This document shows positions 1 to 4,988 of a stretch of 6,347 nucleotides of DNA, one piece after another (position 1 is the stretch's first letter; every line of letters starts with the position of its first letter). The DNA is from Acidimicrobiales bacterium (GTDB taxonomy: Bacteria > Actinomycetota > Acidimicrobiia > Acidimicrobiales > JABEUL01). Position numbers and translations under genes: made by a program. Location of the stretch: positions 1 through 6,347 of the forward strand of contig DAIDJA010000108.1 of NCBI GenBank assembly GCA_027451605.1, read 5' to 3'. A model generated the notes under the pieces. The model saw nothing but the letters and a program-made list of their open reading frames with translations, was not told the DNA's origin and did not search any database.

Positions 1-803
1 TTCGAAAGTTTGAATCCGGCCTGAGTTTGGAAGACGTAATAATCAAAGGAAGATATCCGAGAGTTTATGACAAAAATGTAAATAGCGGAAGCTTCTATAA
101 CTCGTATATACAAACCTATTTGGAAAGAGATGTACATTCGATAATTAATTTAAAAGTTATCAGATCTTTCGAGCGATTCCTATCAGTTATTGCAACCCGA
201 GTAGGGCAACTTATTAATTATGAATCAATTTCAAACAAATGGGAATTTCACCGATTACGGTAAAAAATTGGATTTCAGTACTAAAAGCGTCATTTGTAAT
301 ATTCGAGCTATCCCCTTGGCTCGAAAACGTTGGAAAGAGGTTGATTAAATCTACTAAATTGTATTTTTTACCCCGGGCTTGCCGCATTCTTAGTTGGGAT
401 AAGATCTTCAAACCATATTTTGAATCATCCTTTAAAAGGTAGTCTTTTTGAAAATATCGTCATCGCAGAAATCATTAAAGGAAGCAAAAATAGCGGTACA
501 TTTGAAAACTATCATTTTTATCGAGATTCTAAAGGACTCGAGATTGACCTTTTATATCAATCCGGAAATATAATAACTCCGATTGAAATCAAGTCTTCAA
601 TGACTTTCTCAAAGTTATTTGCCGACGGTATCAAAAAATTTAGAAATATATCTAATACTCCGGTAGGGAAAGGCATTATATTTTATAACGGAGAAGACAA
701 TTTGAATCACTCTGAAAACGCGGTTGTAAACCCCTTCAATCTATCTGAAATTAGTTTGTGGAATTTTATTAATTCAGTTAAAGACGAGAAGCCGGATTAT
801 TGA
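1..803 (+). pseudogene. DUF4143-family ATPase, 3' part, two frameshifts
   Basis: This is the C-terminal portion of a DUF4143-type AAA ATPase. The ATPase half would lie upstream of the window, so the 5' end is cut by the edge. Family landmarks occur in order but in different frames. 'YIQTYLERDV' (105-134) is in frame 3. 'GISPITVKNW', 'KRLIKSTKLYF' (about 242-367) is in frame 2. 'HPLKGSLFEN' (426-455), 'GLEIDLL' (534-554) and 'PIEIKSS' (579-599) are back in frame 3. The first break is a one-base loss near 236-238 (the expected run is N-Q-M-G-I-S). The second lies in a T-run near 364-371, where the family's Y-D before P/T-G-L-A is shortened. The last segment resembles the PD-(D/E)XK-like C-terminal domain of this family, with D and E-x-K residues visible. 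The biological role of these ATPases is poorly defined. The gene is probably inactive, although sequencing errors in homopolymers could mimic this. Confidence 0.85.
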
Positions 804-1115
804 GATTCGAGAATACCGCCGGTTTGTCTTTGATGCGGCACTGGGTATGGCAGGCCCGATGCTGGAGTACAAAAAGGTGAGAATCGGAACCGTGGTCCTC
901 AGGGCAGACCGCTGGTTCGCGTCCTCACAGATCCCACCGCGGCTACGGCTGTCGGCAACTAGCACCAACCAAGATGGCCAAGCAGCTCGTCTGCGCTGTC
1001 GGCACGGAGATGGTGGACCGTGACATCAACGCTGCTAAGAACCTCCGGGACTGGCCGGAGGCTAAATATGTCAGTTGCGCCTCAGTTGGAGCCGCGACCC
1101 CTGTGGATACTCGGG

Positions 1116-1131
1116 CCGGCCGAAAGGCCGG
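1116..1131 (+). repeat. GNRA-capped hairpin in tnpB tail
   Basis: A perfect six-base stem, CCGGCC / GGCCGG, closes a GAAA tetraloop. It lies in the 3' end of the tnpB remnant. In this family the 3' end of the gene overlaps the guide (omega) RNA and the right end of the element, so the hairpin may be a piece of that RNA. Its assignment to an RNA is inference. Confidence 0.6.
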
Positions 1132-1149
1132 TACAGACCCAGGCTCGGA

Positions 1150-1166
1150 CGCCGGATCATCCGGCG
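1150..1166 (+). repeat. Second GC-rich hairpin in tnpB tail
   Basis: CGCCGGA and TCCGGCG pair perfectly over seven bases with a three-base TCA loop, 18 bases after the GNRA-capped hairpin. It may be part of the same omega-RNA or right-end structure. It still lies in the open tnpB tail frame, so it could also simply reflect GC-rich coding. Confidence 0.5.
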
Positions 1167-1298
1167 CCGGAGGAGCTGCCATATGACCTTGCCATAAAGC
1201 GGGGCAGGCGGCGGTGAGGCCAGAATCGAACCGGAGGTCATCGCGCCGAAGGGGAGGAACCTCGAAAGCGGTGCCAGAGACATGGTCGCTAACGATCT

Positions 1299-1335
1299 GT
1301 CAAAAGCAACGGATAATCACCTGTTTACTTTTGAC
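1299..1335. repeat. Inverted repeat GTCAAAAG / CTTTTGAC
   Basis: Perfect eight-base arms at 1299-1306 and 1328-1335 are separated by 21 bases. They straddle the point where the GC-rich scar gives way to AT-rich DNA, so this may mark the right boundary or end hairpin of the transposon remnant. No function is shown. Confidence 0.45.
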
Positions 1336-1438
1336 CTCTCCCACCGAAGGTTTTAAGCTCAAATCTGATTGTAGAATCACCGTTATCTCCCGAAAGTAAG
1401 CCATTTGGCGGAGTAGGGGAGGGTGAATTGAAGTCTTG

Positions 1439-1457
1439 CGTCAAACATACGTCAAAC
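1439..1457. repeat. Tandem CGTCAAAC direct repeat
   Basis: CGTCAAAC occurs at 1439-1446 and again at 1450-1457, an 11-base period close to one helical turn. Such spacing suits a protein-binding site, but only two copies are present and no binding protein can be named. Confidence 0.4.
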
Positions 1458-1514
1458 GGGGAATAGGCAGATATTGATAAAATTGCAAAACTGAAATGTT
1501 TGTCCTTGAAGTAA

Positions 1515-1554
1515 TCTCCGTAGCGAGCTTTAACGAAGTGGTTTAATACGGAGA
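1515..1554. repeat. Inverted repeat TCTCCGTA / TACGGAGA
   Basis: Perfect eight-base arms at 1515-1522 and 1547-1554 enclose 24 bases. This could be an RNA stem-loop or a DNA protein site in the gene-free stretch before the HNH gene. Confidence 0.5.
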
Positions 1555-1619
1555 CAATTCAGGATCAGCTTTAGCTCAGTCAATGGTGGTAATCACTTTG
1601 CTCCCTGAGTACTTATTAG

Positions 1620-1678
1620 AACAAAAGCACGAATTAACATAATGGTGATAGTATATTGAAACGAACCGGGCTTTTGTT
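1620..1678. repeat. Inverted repeat AACAAAAGC / GCTTTTGTT
   Basis: Perfect nine-base arms at 1620-1628 and 1670-1678 enclose 41 bases. The right arm follows a short GC run (ccgggc) and is T-rich, which gives a weak terminator-like look, but the loop is too long for a typical intrinsic terminator. Confidence 0.5.
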
Positions 1679-1764
1679 TGGTGGTTGATGTCTTATTGCT
1701 TAAAACGCTATTGAATATTGACTCTGTATTTAAAATAACGAGACTCAAAAATTATTGGACCTGG

Positions 1765-1783
1765 TTCACCTATATTAAGTGAA
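1765..1783. promoter_or_regulatory. Operator-like repeat TTCAC-N9-GTGAA
   Basis: TTCAC (1765-1769) and GTGAA (1779-1783) form a small dyad centred 33 bases before the HNH start. A TATATT box (1771-1776) lies between the arms and could serve as a -10 element. No good -35 is present. The dyad could be where HNH expression is controlled; this is inference from position only. Confidence 0.3.
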
Positions 1784-1806
1784 GGAAATTTAATAACCAA
1801 ATTGCT

Positions 1807-2742
1807 ATGATGACTAGTCATGATGAGATTGTAAATGCTGCATTTAGTTGGTTAAATGAACATTTTAAAAAGGGTCAGACATTATTTAATCGTGATGAGT
1901 TGTTGGATTTTAGTTTCCAGGGTAAACGTCTGGGCCTAGTTGATCGTCAAAAAGGCATCCACGTAATTAGTGGATCTGGTTTCGCGATCAGCATAACTAC
2001 GACAAATGCCGGTAATTATAACGATAGATTTAATGACAGTGGTCAACTGCTATACCACTATCAAGGAACTGACCCAAATCTAAAATCAAACATAGCTCTA
2101 AAAAACAATTACAAAAAAAATATCCCGCTCATTTACTTTCGACAAATACAATCTGATCGTCGCTACGAATGCATTTATCCCGTCTTGGTCGTAAATGCTG
2201 ATGATCTTAAATGTGAGGTAACCATCGATTTATTTGATTATGGAATAAACACGAATGCAGAGTCTCAGATGGAAACTTTATCTAATGTGATGGCATTTGA
2301 AGAAAAGGAGCCATCGCTTATCGATAATAGAAGTTACTCTGAAAGCATTAGATTAAATCGAAATCATCAAGCCTTTTTCCGAAAAAGGGTGTTAACAGCG
2401 TATTCCAATAAGTGTTCAATCTGTAAGTTTGCCCATCCGGAGCTGCTTCAAGCTGGACATATAATACCGGATCGAGATTCAAAGGGAGTTGCCGAAGTTT
2501 ATAACGGTATCTCATTATGCTCGATTCACCATCTTGCCTTCGATCGTAATTTTATTGGGATTGACCCTAACTACGACATAAATGTGAATAAAAAATTATT
2601 AGATGAAATAGACGGGCCGATGTTGCAACACGGATTTAAGGATTTTCATCACAAGAAAATATTTTTACCGACTGAAGATGTACTTAAGCCAAATAAAGCA
2701 TTCTTAGAAAAGAGATTTGAAGAATTCAAAAGCGCATCTTAA
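1807..2742 (+). CDS. HNH-family putative restriction endonuclease
   Basis: This 311-residue protein ends in an HNH_2-type (beta-beta-alpha metal) nuclease domain, about residues 188-260. The likely catalytic residues are H218 in 'AGHIIPD', N233 in 'YNGISLC' and H242. C203/C206 with C238/H241 are the likely zinc ligands. The tail 'LLDEIDGPMLQHG' is characteristic of stand-alone proteins annotated as putative restriction endonucleases. The N-terminal half (about 50-150, with 'LLYHYQGTDPNLKSN' and 'IPLIYFRQI') is the conserved companion domain of that family. It may read modified DNA, as SRA-like domains do in ScoMcrA-type enzymes, but I cannot prove this by eye. The protein probably acts in the cytoplasm against foreign DNA. 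No methylase is nearby, so modification-dependent cleavage is plausible. Start: ATG 1807 or 1810, after an in-frame stop at 1780-1782. No well-placed Shine-Dalgarno is seen; an AAGGAAA lies too far upstream. The gene is complete and converges on int. Confidence 0.88.
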   Translation: MMTSHDEIVNAAFSWLNEHFKKGQTLFNRDELLDFSFQGKRLGLVDRQKGIHVISGSGFAISITTTNAGNYNDRFNDSGQLLYHYQGTDPNLKSNIALKNNYKKNIPLIYFRQIQSDRRYECIYPVLVVNADDLKCEVTIDLFDYGINTNAESQMETLSNVMAFEEKEPSLIDNRSYSESIRLNRNHQAFFRKRVLTAYSNKCSICKFAHPELLQAGHIIPDRDSKGVAEVYNGISLCSIHHLAFDRNFIGIDPNYDINVNKKLLDEIDGPMLQHGFKDFHHKKIFLPTEDVLKPNKAFLEKRFEEFKSAS

Positions 2743-2852
2743 TTGTTGATTCCGGTAAATTAAATCACCAATTTCTTAAATGACGCACGTTAATTTTGGA
2801 AAATTTCCAGACAGTTGTTTCCAAGATAAAGTCGCGATTTATCCGTAATTTC
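2743..2852. other. Convergent intergenic gap, candidate att region
   Basis: This AT-rich gap lies between the ends of the HNH gene and the integrase gene. In pSAM2-like actinobacterial elements the attachment site lies beside the 3' end of int, so one end of the integrated element may be here. No tRNA 3' end or strong intrinsic terminator is visible. The placement is inference from gene order. Confidence 0.3.
2796..2824. repeat. TTTCCA repeat cluster near int 3' end
   Basis: TGGAAA (2797-2802) and TTTCCA (2804-2809) form a near-continuous dyad with one central base. A second TTTCCAA follows at 2818-2824, 14 bases after the first in direct orientation and inverted to TTGGAAA at 2796-2802. Such short dyads resemble recombinase core-type sites, but no partner copy is available in the window. 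Confidence 0.4.
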
Positions 2853-4040
2853 TTAGACTACTGTGGAGTCAACTAAATTTGCAAATTTCGCAGCTGCATC
2901 GGCCTGCATTCCTGGAATTACATGGGCATATCGTTTCAATGTAAAAGCCGGGTTTTCATGTCCTAGTCTTTCGCTTACAACTTTAATTGGAATACCAGCC
3001 TTTAAGGCAACTGTGGCATGCGTATGTCGTAAATCATGAAGTCGAATAACTGGCAGATCGTACTTTTGTATTTCTTTTTCAAATGTTTTACTCAATTTGT
3101 CAGGATGAATTGGACCATCGTCAATTTGTCGGAACAGCAAGTCATTTTGGAGATAGCCAGACCCCCATTTTTCTTCCGCTTTTTCGAGTCCAATTAGGTG
3201 CTTTTTAATCATCGACAATGTTTCATCGTCGAGGTTAACTACTCTGGACCTGTGAGTCTTTGGTGTTGAAGATAGTATTATGTAATTAACCGAAACGATT
3301 GTGTGTTTAATGGATATCTGTTTTTGGGTAAAGTCAATGTCACCAATCCTTAGGCCCAGCACCTCACCCCGCCTCATCCCTGTCATGGCAAGTATTCTCC
3401 AAATTAATTCGTATTGAGAGCCTCTGACGCATTTAAGAAATGTTGCCAGGGAAGTTTCGTCCCAACACGCCATCTCTTTTTTGAACCTTTTGTTGACGCG
3501 CGGGGGCTTGGCCCGCTGTGCGACGTTAATGTTCAAAAGCCCTGCATCAATGGCATCTTCGAGAACTTTGTGAATTATTGCGTGGATGTATCGTACTGTA
3601 ATTATATCCAGTCCGCCAACAGGATCATGCCCACGCCGATTTCCATTCATATGAAGCTCTCCGTATAACTCGTTTAAAATTATCGGAGTCAGATTTTGAA
3701 GAGTAATATGGCCCAGTCGTGGCAATACATGTAATTTTAGATTACGAGTGTATGAATCCCACGTATTTTCTTTGAGTCGAAGTTTCGCTTGTGGCGCCCA
3801 AGTCTCCAATACCCATTCATTTAAGGTAATTTTAGATTTATAAAGATATTGTCCTTCAATTACTTGGCATGTTAATTTAGAACATGCCAGCTCAGCGTTT
3901 TTTCGACTTGAAAATCCACCGTGCCATTTCTGTTGTCTCTTGCCATCTATACTACGACCGACGTCGATTACTACATACCATTTAGTTGAAGATTTGCCGT
4001 TTTTGGCAATCCAAACCCGTTTTCTTATGTGTCCTTTCAT
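2853..4040 (-). CDS. int: Tyrosine recombinase (phage-type integrase)
   Basis: This is a site-specific recombinase that integrates and excises a mobile element. The 395-residue length is normal for the family. Residues 1-60 form a basic N-terminal arm-type binding region ('KWYVVIDVG', 'QKWHGGF'). Residues about 70-175 are the SAM-like core-binding domain. Residues about 190-380 are the catalytic domain. The full active set is visible: R223 ('TGMRRGEVLGLR'), K261 ('STPKTHRSR'), H335 and R338 ('LHDLRHTHAT'), H361 ('ERLGHE') and the nucleophile Y371 ('KRYAHV'). The style strongly resembles actinobacterial integrases. ATG at 4040 has AAGGAGA six bases before it. The gene starts 21 bases after the excisionase stop and must be co-transcribed with it. 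It appears intact and active, so the element may still be mobile. Confidence 0.95.
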   Translation of the reverse strand: MKGHIRKRVWIAKNGKSSTKWYVVIDVGRSIDGKRQQKWHGGFSSRKNAELACSKLTCQVIEGQYLYKSKITLNEWVLETWAPQAKLRLKENTWDSYTRNLKLHVLPRLGHITLQNLTPIILNELYGELHMNGNRRGHDPVGGLDIITVRYIHAIIHKVLEDAIDAGLLNINVAQRAKPPRVNKRFKKEMACWDETSLATFLKCVRGSQYELIWRILAMTGMRRGEVLGLRIGDIDFTQKQISIKHTIVSVNYIILSSTPKTHRSRVVNLDDETLSMIKKHLIGLEKAEEKWGSGYLQNDLLFRQIDDGPIHPDKLSKTFEKEIQKYDLPVIRLHDLRHTHATVALKAGIPIKVVSERLGHENPAFTLKRYAHVIPGMQADAAAKFANLVDSTVV

Positions 4041-4046
4041 AACTTT

Positions 4047-4053
4047 TCTCCTT
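4047..4053 (-). promoter_or_regulatory. Ribosome binding site of int
   Basis: AAGGAGA on the minus strand lies six bases before the int ATG and fixes that start. Confidence 0.85.
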
Positions 4054-4061
4054 ACGAATAT

Positions 4062-4280
4062 TTAAACAGAAACGCAGTCTGAATTTAACCATGCAAGAAG
4101 AGGGGTTACTGGGATTATTATCCGCTTACCGATTTTCCTATTTGGAATTTCGTTTCGCTTTATTGCATTATAAACGGATGATCTTCCGATATTGAGAACC
4201 TCAATAAGTTCATCAACTGAAATTGTAACTAGATTCTCGATATCTTTGAGAGTCAGTTCACGTGAATTATAATTATACAT
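4062..4280 (-). CDS. xis: Excisionase-like helix-turn-helix protein
   Basis: This 72-residue protein is of the MerR-like helix-turn-helix (HTH_17 / excisionase) kind. 'TISVDELIEVLNIGRSSVYNAIKRNEIPNRKIGKRIIIP' spans about residues 19-57, with the DNA-reading helix in 'IGRSSVYNAIKR' and the conserved 'IPNRKIGKRIIIP' wing; the C-terminal 'LLAWL' fits too. Such proteins bend DNA at the attachment site and steer the integrase toward excision. The start is ATG 4280 because a perfect AAGGAGGT lies six bases upstream; a longer reading from TTG at 4310 has no such site and would cover the ribosome site. It is the first gene of a two-gene operon with int, 21 bases apart. A transcriptional role, as a simple DNA-binding regulator, cannot be excluded. 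Confidence 0.85.
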   Translation of the reverse strand: MYNYNSRELTLKDIENLVTISVDELIEVLNIGRSSVYNAIKRNEIPNRKIGKRIIIPVTPLLAWLNSDCVSV

Positions 4281-4286
4281 GTCGTT

Positions 4287-4294
4287 ACCTCCTT
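4287..4294 (-). promoter_or_regulatory. Ribosome binding site of xis
   Basis: AAGGAGGT, a full match to the 16S anti-Shine-Dalgarno, lies six bases before ATG 4280. It decides the short start over the in-frame TTG at 4310. Confidence 0.88.
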
Positions 4295-4310
4295 CGTAGG
4301 TTTCGGCCAA

Positions 4311-4339
4311 GCCTCGGGATGTTGCTGCATCGCCGGGGC
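4311..4339 (-). promoter_or_regulatory. GC-rich hairpin in xis-int leader
   Basis: Read on the minus strand, GCCCCGG / CCGAGGC pair with one C-A mismatch. After one bulged C, GATG / CATC continue the stem around a CAGCAA loop. The whole is 29 bases. It would begin a few bases after the predicted transcript start and ends 16 bases before the xis ribosome site. No U-run follows, so it is not an intrinsic terminator. It may stabilise the leader, act as a control element, or be a DNA-level binding site. Confidence 0.5.
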
Positions 4340-4351
4340 AAACTATTAATG

Positions 4352-4379
4352 ATTATATTCTAACCCAATAGTGCTACAA
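4352..4379 (-). promoter_or_regulatory. Promoter of xis-int operon
   Basis: On the minus strand a perfect TATAAT (4357-4352) is preceded, with a 16-base spacer, by TTGTAG (4379-4374). Transcription would start near 4345, leaving a leader of about 65 bases before xis. The -10 is strong and the -35 weak. Confidence 0.55.
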
Positions 4380-4597
4380 AATCGAAAGTATATATGTAAT
4401 AAAAATAGAAAGCAGACAACAATAATTAAGGTCAGTAAATTAGATTTTTACTCTCAGTGGAGATATGGGCAATTTAGTGAGATTCATAGCACGTAAATTT
4501 TTAATTGGATCCTTTTATTTGAAGTCCAGATTGGCTGCAAACTTGAATGTTTGAATCATCGAAAATTAATTCGGAATCTGTATTAATCCTTAGGCTC
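4380..4597. other. Divergent intergenic region, no gene
   Basis: This AT-rich stretch between the two divergent transcripts has no supported gene. It holds two direct TTGAAT copies (4543-4548, 4551-4556) and a small dyad CGAA-N6-TTCG (4560-4573). Both lie upstream of the MazG-like gene's promoter, where a regulator could bind. Confidence 0.5.
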
Positions 4598-4606
4598 TGA
4601 TACAAT
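4598..4606 (+). promoter_or_regulatory. Extended -10 promoter of the MazG-like gene
   Basis: TG-A-TACAAT is an extended -10 element (TG at 4598-4599, hexamer 4601-4606). Seven bases separate it from the GTG at 4614, so the expected transcript start coincides with the start codon. No clear -35 is seen, as is common with extended -10 promoters. Confidence 0.5.
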
Positions 4607-4613
4607 TACATTT

Positions 4614-4988
4614 GTGAATTTAAGCAAAAAGACGGTTTATGATTTTCAAAATCAAATAAAAGACTTCTGTGATCAGCGTGATTGGAATCAATTTCATAAT
4701 CCGAAAGACCTATCAATCTCTCTAATGCTTGAGGCTTCAGAGTTACTTGAGTTATTTCAGTGGGGAAGTGATAGTGAGCTTTTGGAGAGTGATACAAATT
4801 TGAAGATTCAAGTTGCCGATGAATTGGCTGACATCTTTTACTGGGTGTTATTAATTTCCCAAAAATTTCAAGTCGACCTTTCAATGGCATTTGAGGACAA
4901 AATGGCTAAAAATAGCGCTAAATATCCTATAGACAAATCAAAAGGGAATCACCTTAAATATACCAAATTCAAAGATGAGTCAGACTGA
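4614..4988 (+). CDS. MazG-like nucleotide pyrophosphohydrolase
   Basis: This 124-residue all-alpha protein belongs to the MazG-like / RS21-C6 (DCTPP1) branch of NTP pyrophosphohydrolases. These enzymes cleave (d)NTPs to monophosphate and pyrophosphate with Mg2+. The metal site is complete: E40 and E43 in 'EASELLELFQW', E70 and D73 in 'ELADIFYW'. The family signature 'RDWNQFHNPKDLSIS' (22-36) and the end 'KMAKNSAKYP' are also present. The exact substrate (canonical dNTPs such as dCTP, or modified nucleotides) cannot be read from sequence. The start is GTG 4614, directly after an extended -10 box and without a Shine-Dalgarno, so the mRNA is probably leaderless. Its stop lies inside the next gene (14-base overlap), which indicates translational coupling to the GIY-YIG/DUF2075 protein and a shared task. 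It is divergent from xis. Confidence 0.9.
   Translation: MNLSKKTVYDFQNQIKDFCDQRDWNQFHNPKDLSISLMLEASELLELFQWGSDSELLESDTNLKIQVADELADIFYWVLLISQKFQVDLSMAFEDKMAKNSAKYPIDKSKGNHLKYTKFKDESD

Larger units (their letters stand above)
808..1186 (+). pseudogene. tnpB: TnpB (IS200/IS605-type OrfB) C-terminal remnant
   Basis: This is the tail of an IS200/IS605-family TnpB, the RNA-guided nuclease of these elements. It is cut off at its 5' side and split between frames. Frame 1 gives 'DAALGM', 'MLEYKK' and 'RADRWFASSQI' (901-933), the segment before the zinc ribbon. From 935 the family match moves to frame 2, with 'DRDINAAKNL' at 1016-1045, the RuvC-III motif. The shift falls where the first CxxC of the zinc ribbon should be; about five bases appear lost. 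The second pair is also damaged: 'CAVG' is present where CxxCG is expected. The reading frame ends with TGA at 1184-1186. The stretch is much richer in GC than both neighbours and follows within a few bases of the stop of the broken DUF4143 gene. It is therefore a transferred, truncated scar, with no tnpA and no N-terminal tnpB in the window. Confidence 0.8.
1187..1806. other. Gene-free region with inverted repeats
   Basis: I see no convincing gene in these 620 bases on either strand. The first part, to about 1315, is still GC-rich and probably belongs to the right end of the TnpB-type element. After that the base composition falls to that of the surroundings. The region holds one short direct repeat and several inverted repeats, listed separately. 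A stretch near 1571-1590 resembles a tRNA D-arm (TAGCTCAGT...GGT), but no cloverleaf can be built from it. Confidence 0.6.

Noticed and set aside
1205..1245. Minus-strand T-arm-like sequence (CCGGTTCGATTCTGG)
   Set aside because: The T-stem has a mismatch and no acceptor, anticodon or D arm can be matched around it; it fits the GC-rich tail of the TnpB element better.
943..1283. Minus-strand and alternative-frame open frames over the GC-rich scar
   Set aside because: They lack family similarity and arise because high-GC DNA has few stops; the plus-strand TnpB match explains the segment.
1214..1399. Plus-strand 61-codon frame from GTG 1214
   Set aside because: No ribosome site, crosses the GC shift, and shows no recognisable domain; likely chance frame after the tnpB tail.
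1561..1635. tRNA-like sequence (TAGCTCAGTCAATGGTGGT)
   Set aside because: It resembles a D-arm, but the D-stem does not close, no anticodon stem fits and there is no GTTCRANYC T-loop; no cloverleaf is possible.
3414..3668. Plus-strand 84-codon frame inside int
   Set aside because: Antisense to a clear integrase catalytic region; no independent support.
4281..4310. Longer xis start at TTG 4310
   Set aside because: It would translate through a perfect AAGGAGGT site that is ideally placed for ATG 4280.
4606..4890. Minus-strand 94-codon frame over the MazG-like gene
   Set aside because: Antisense to a gene with full family motifs; no domain of its own.
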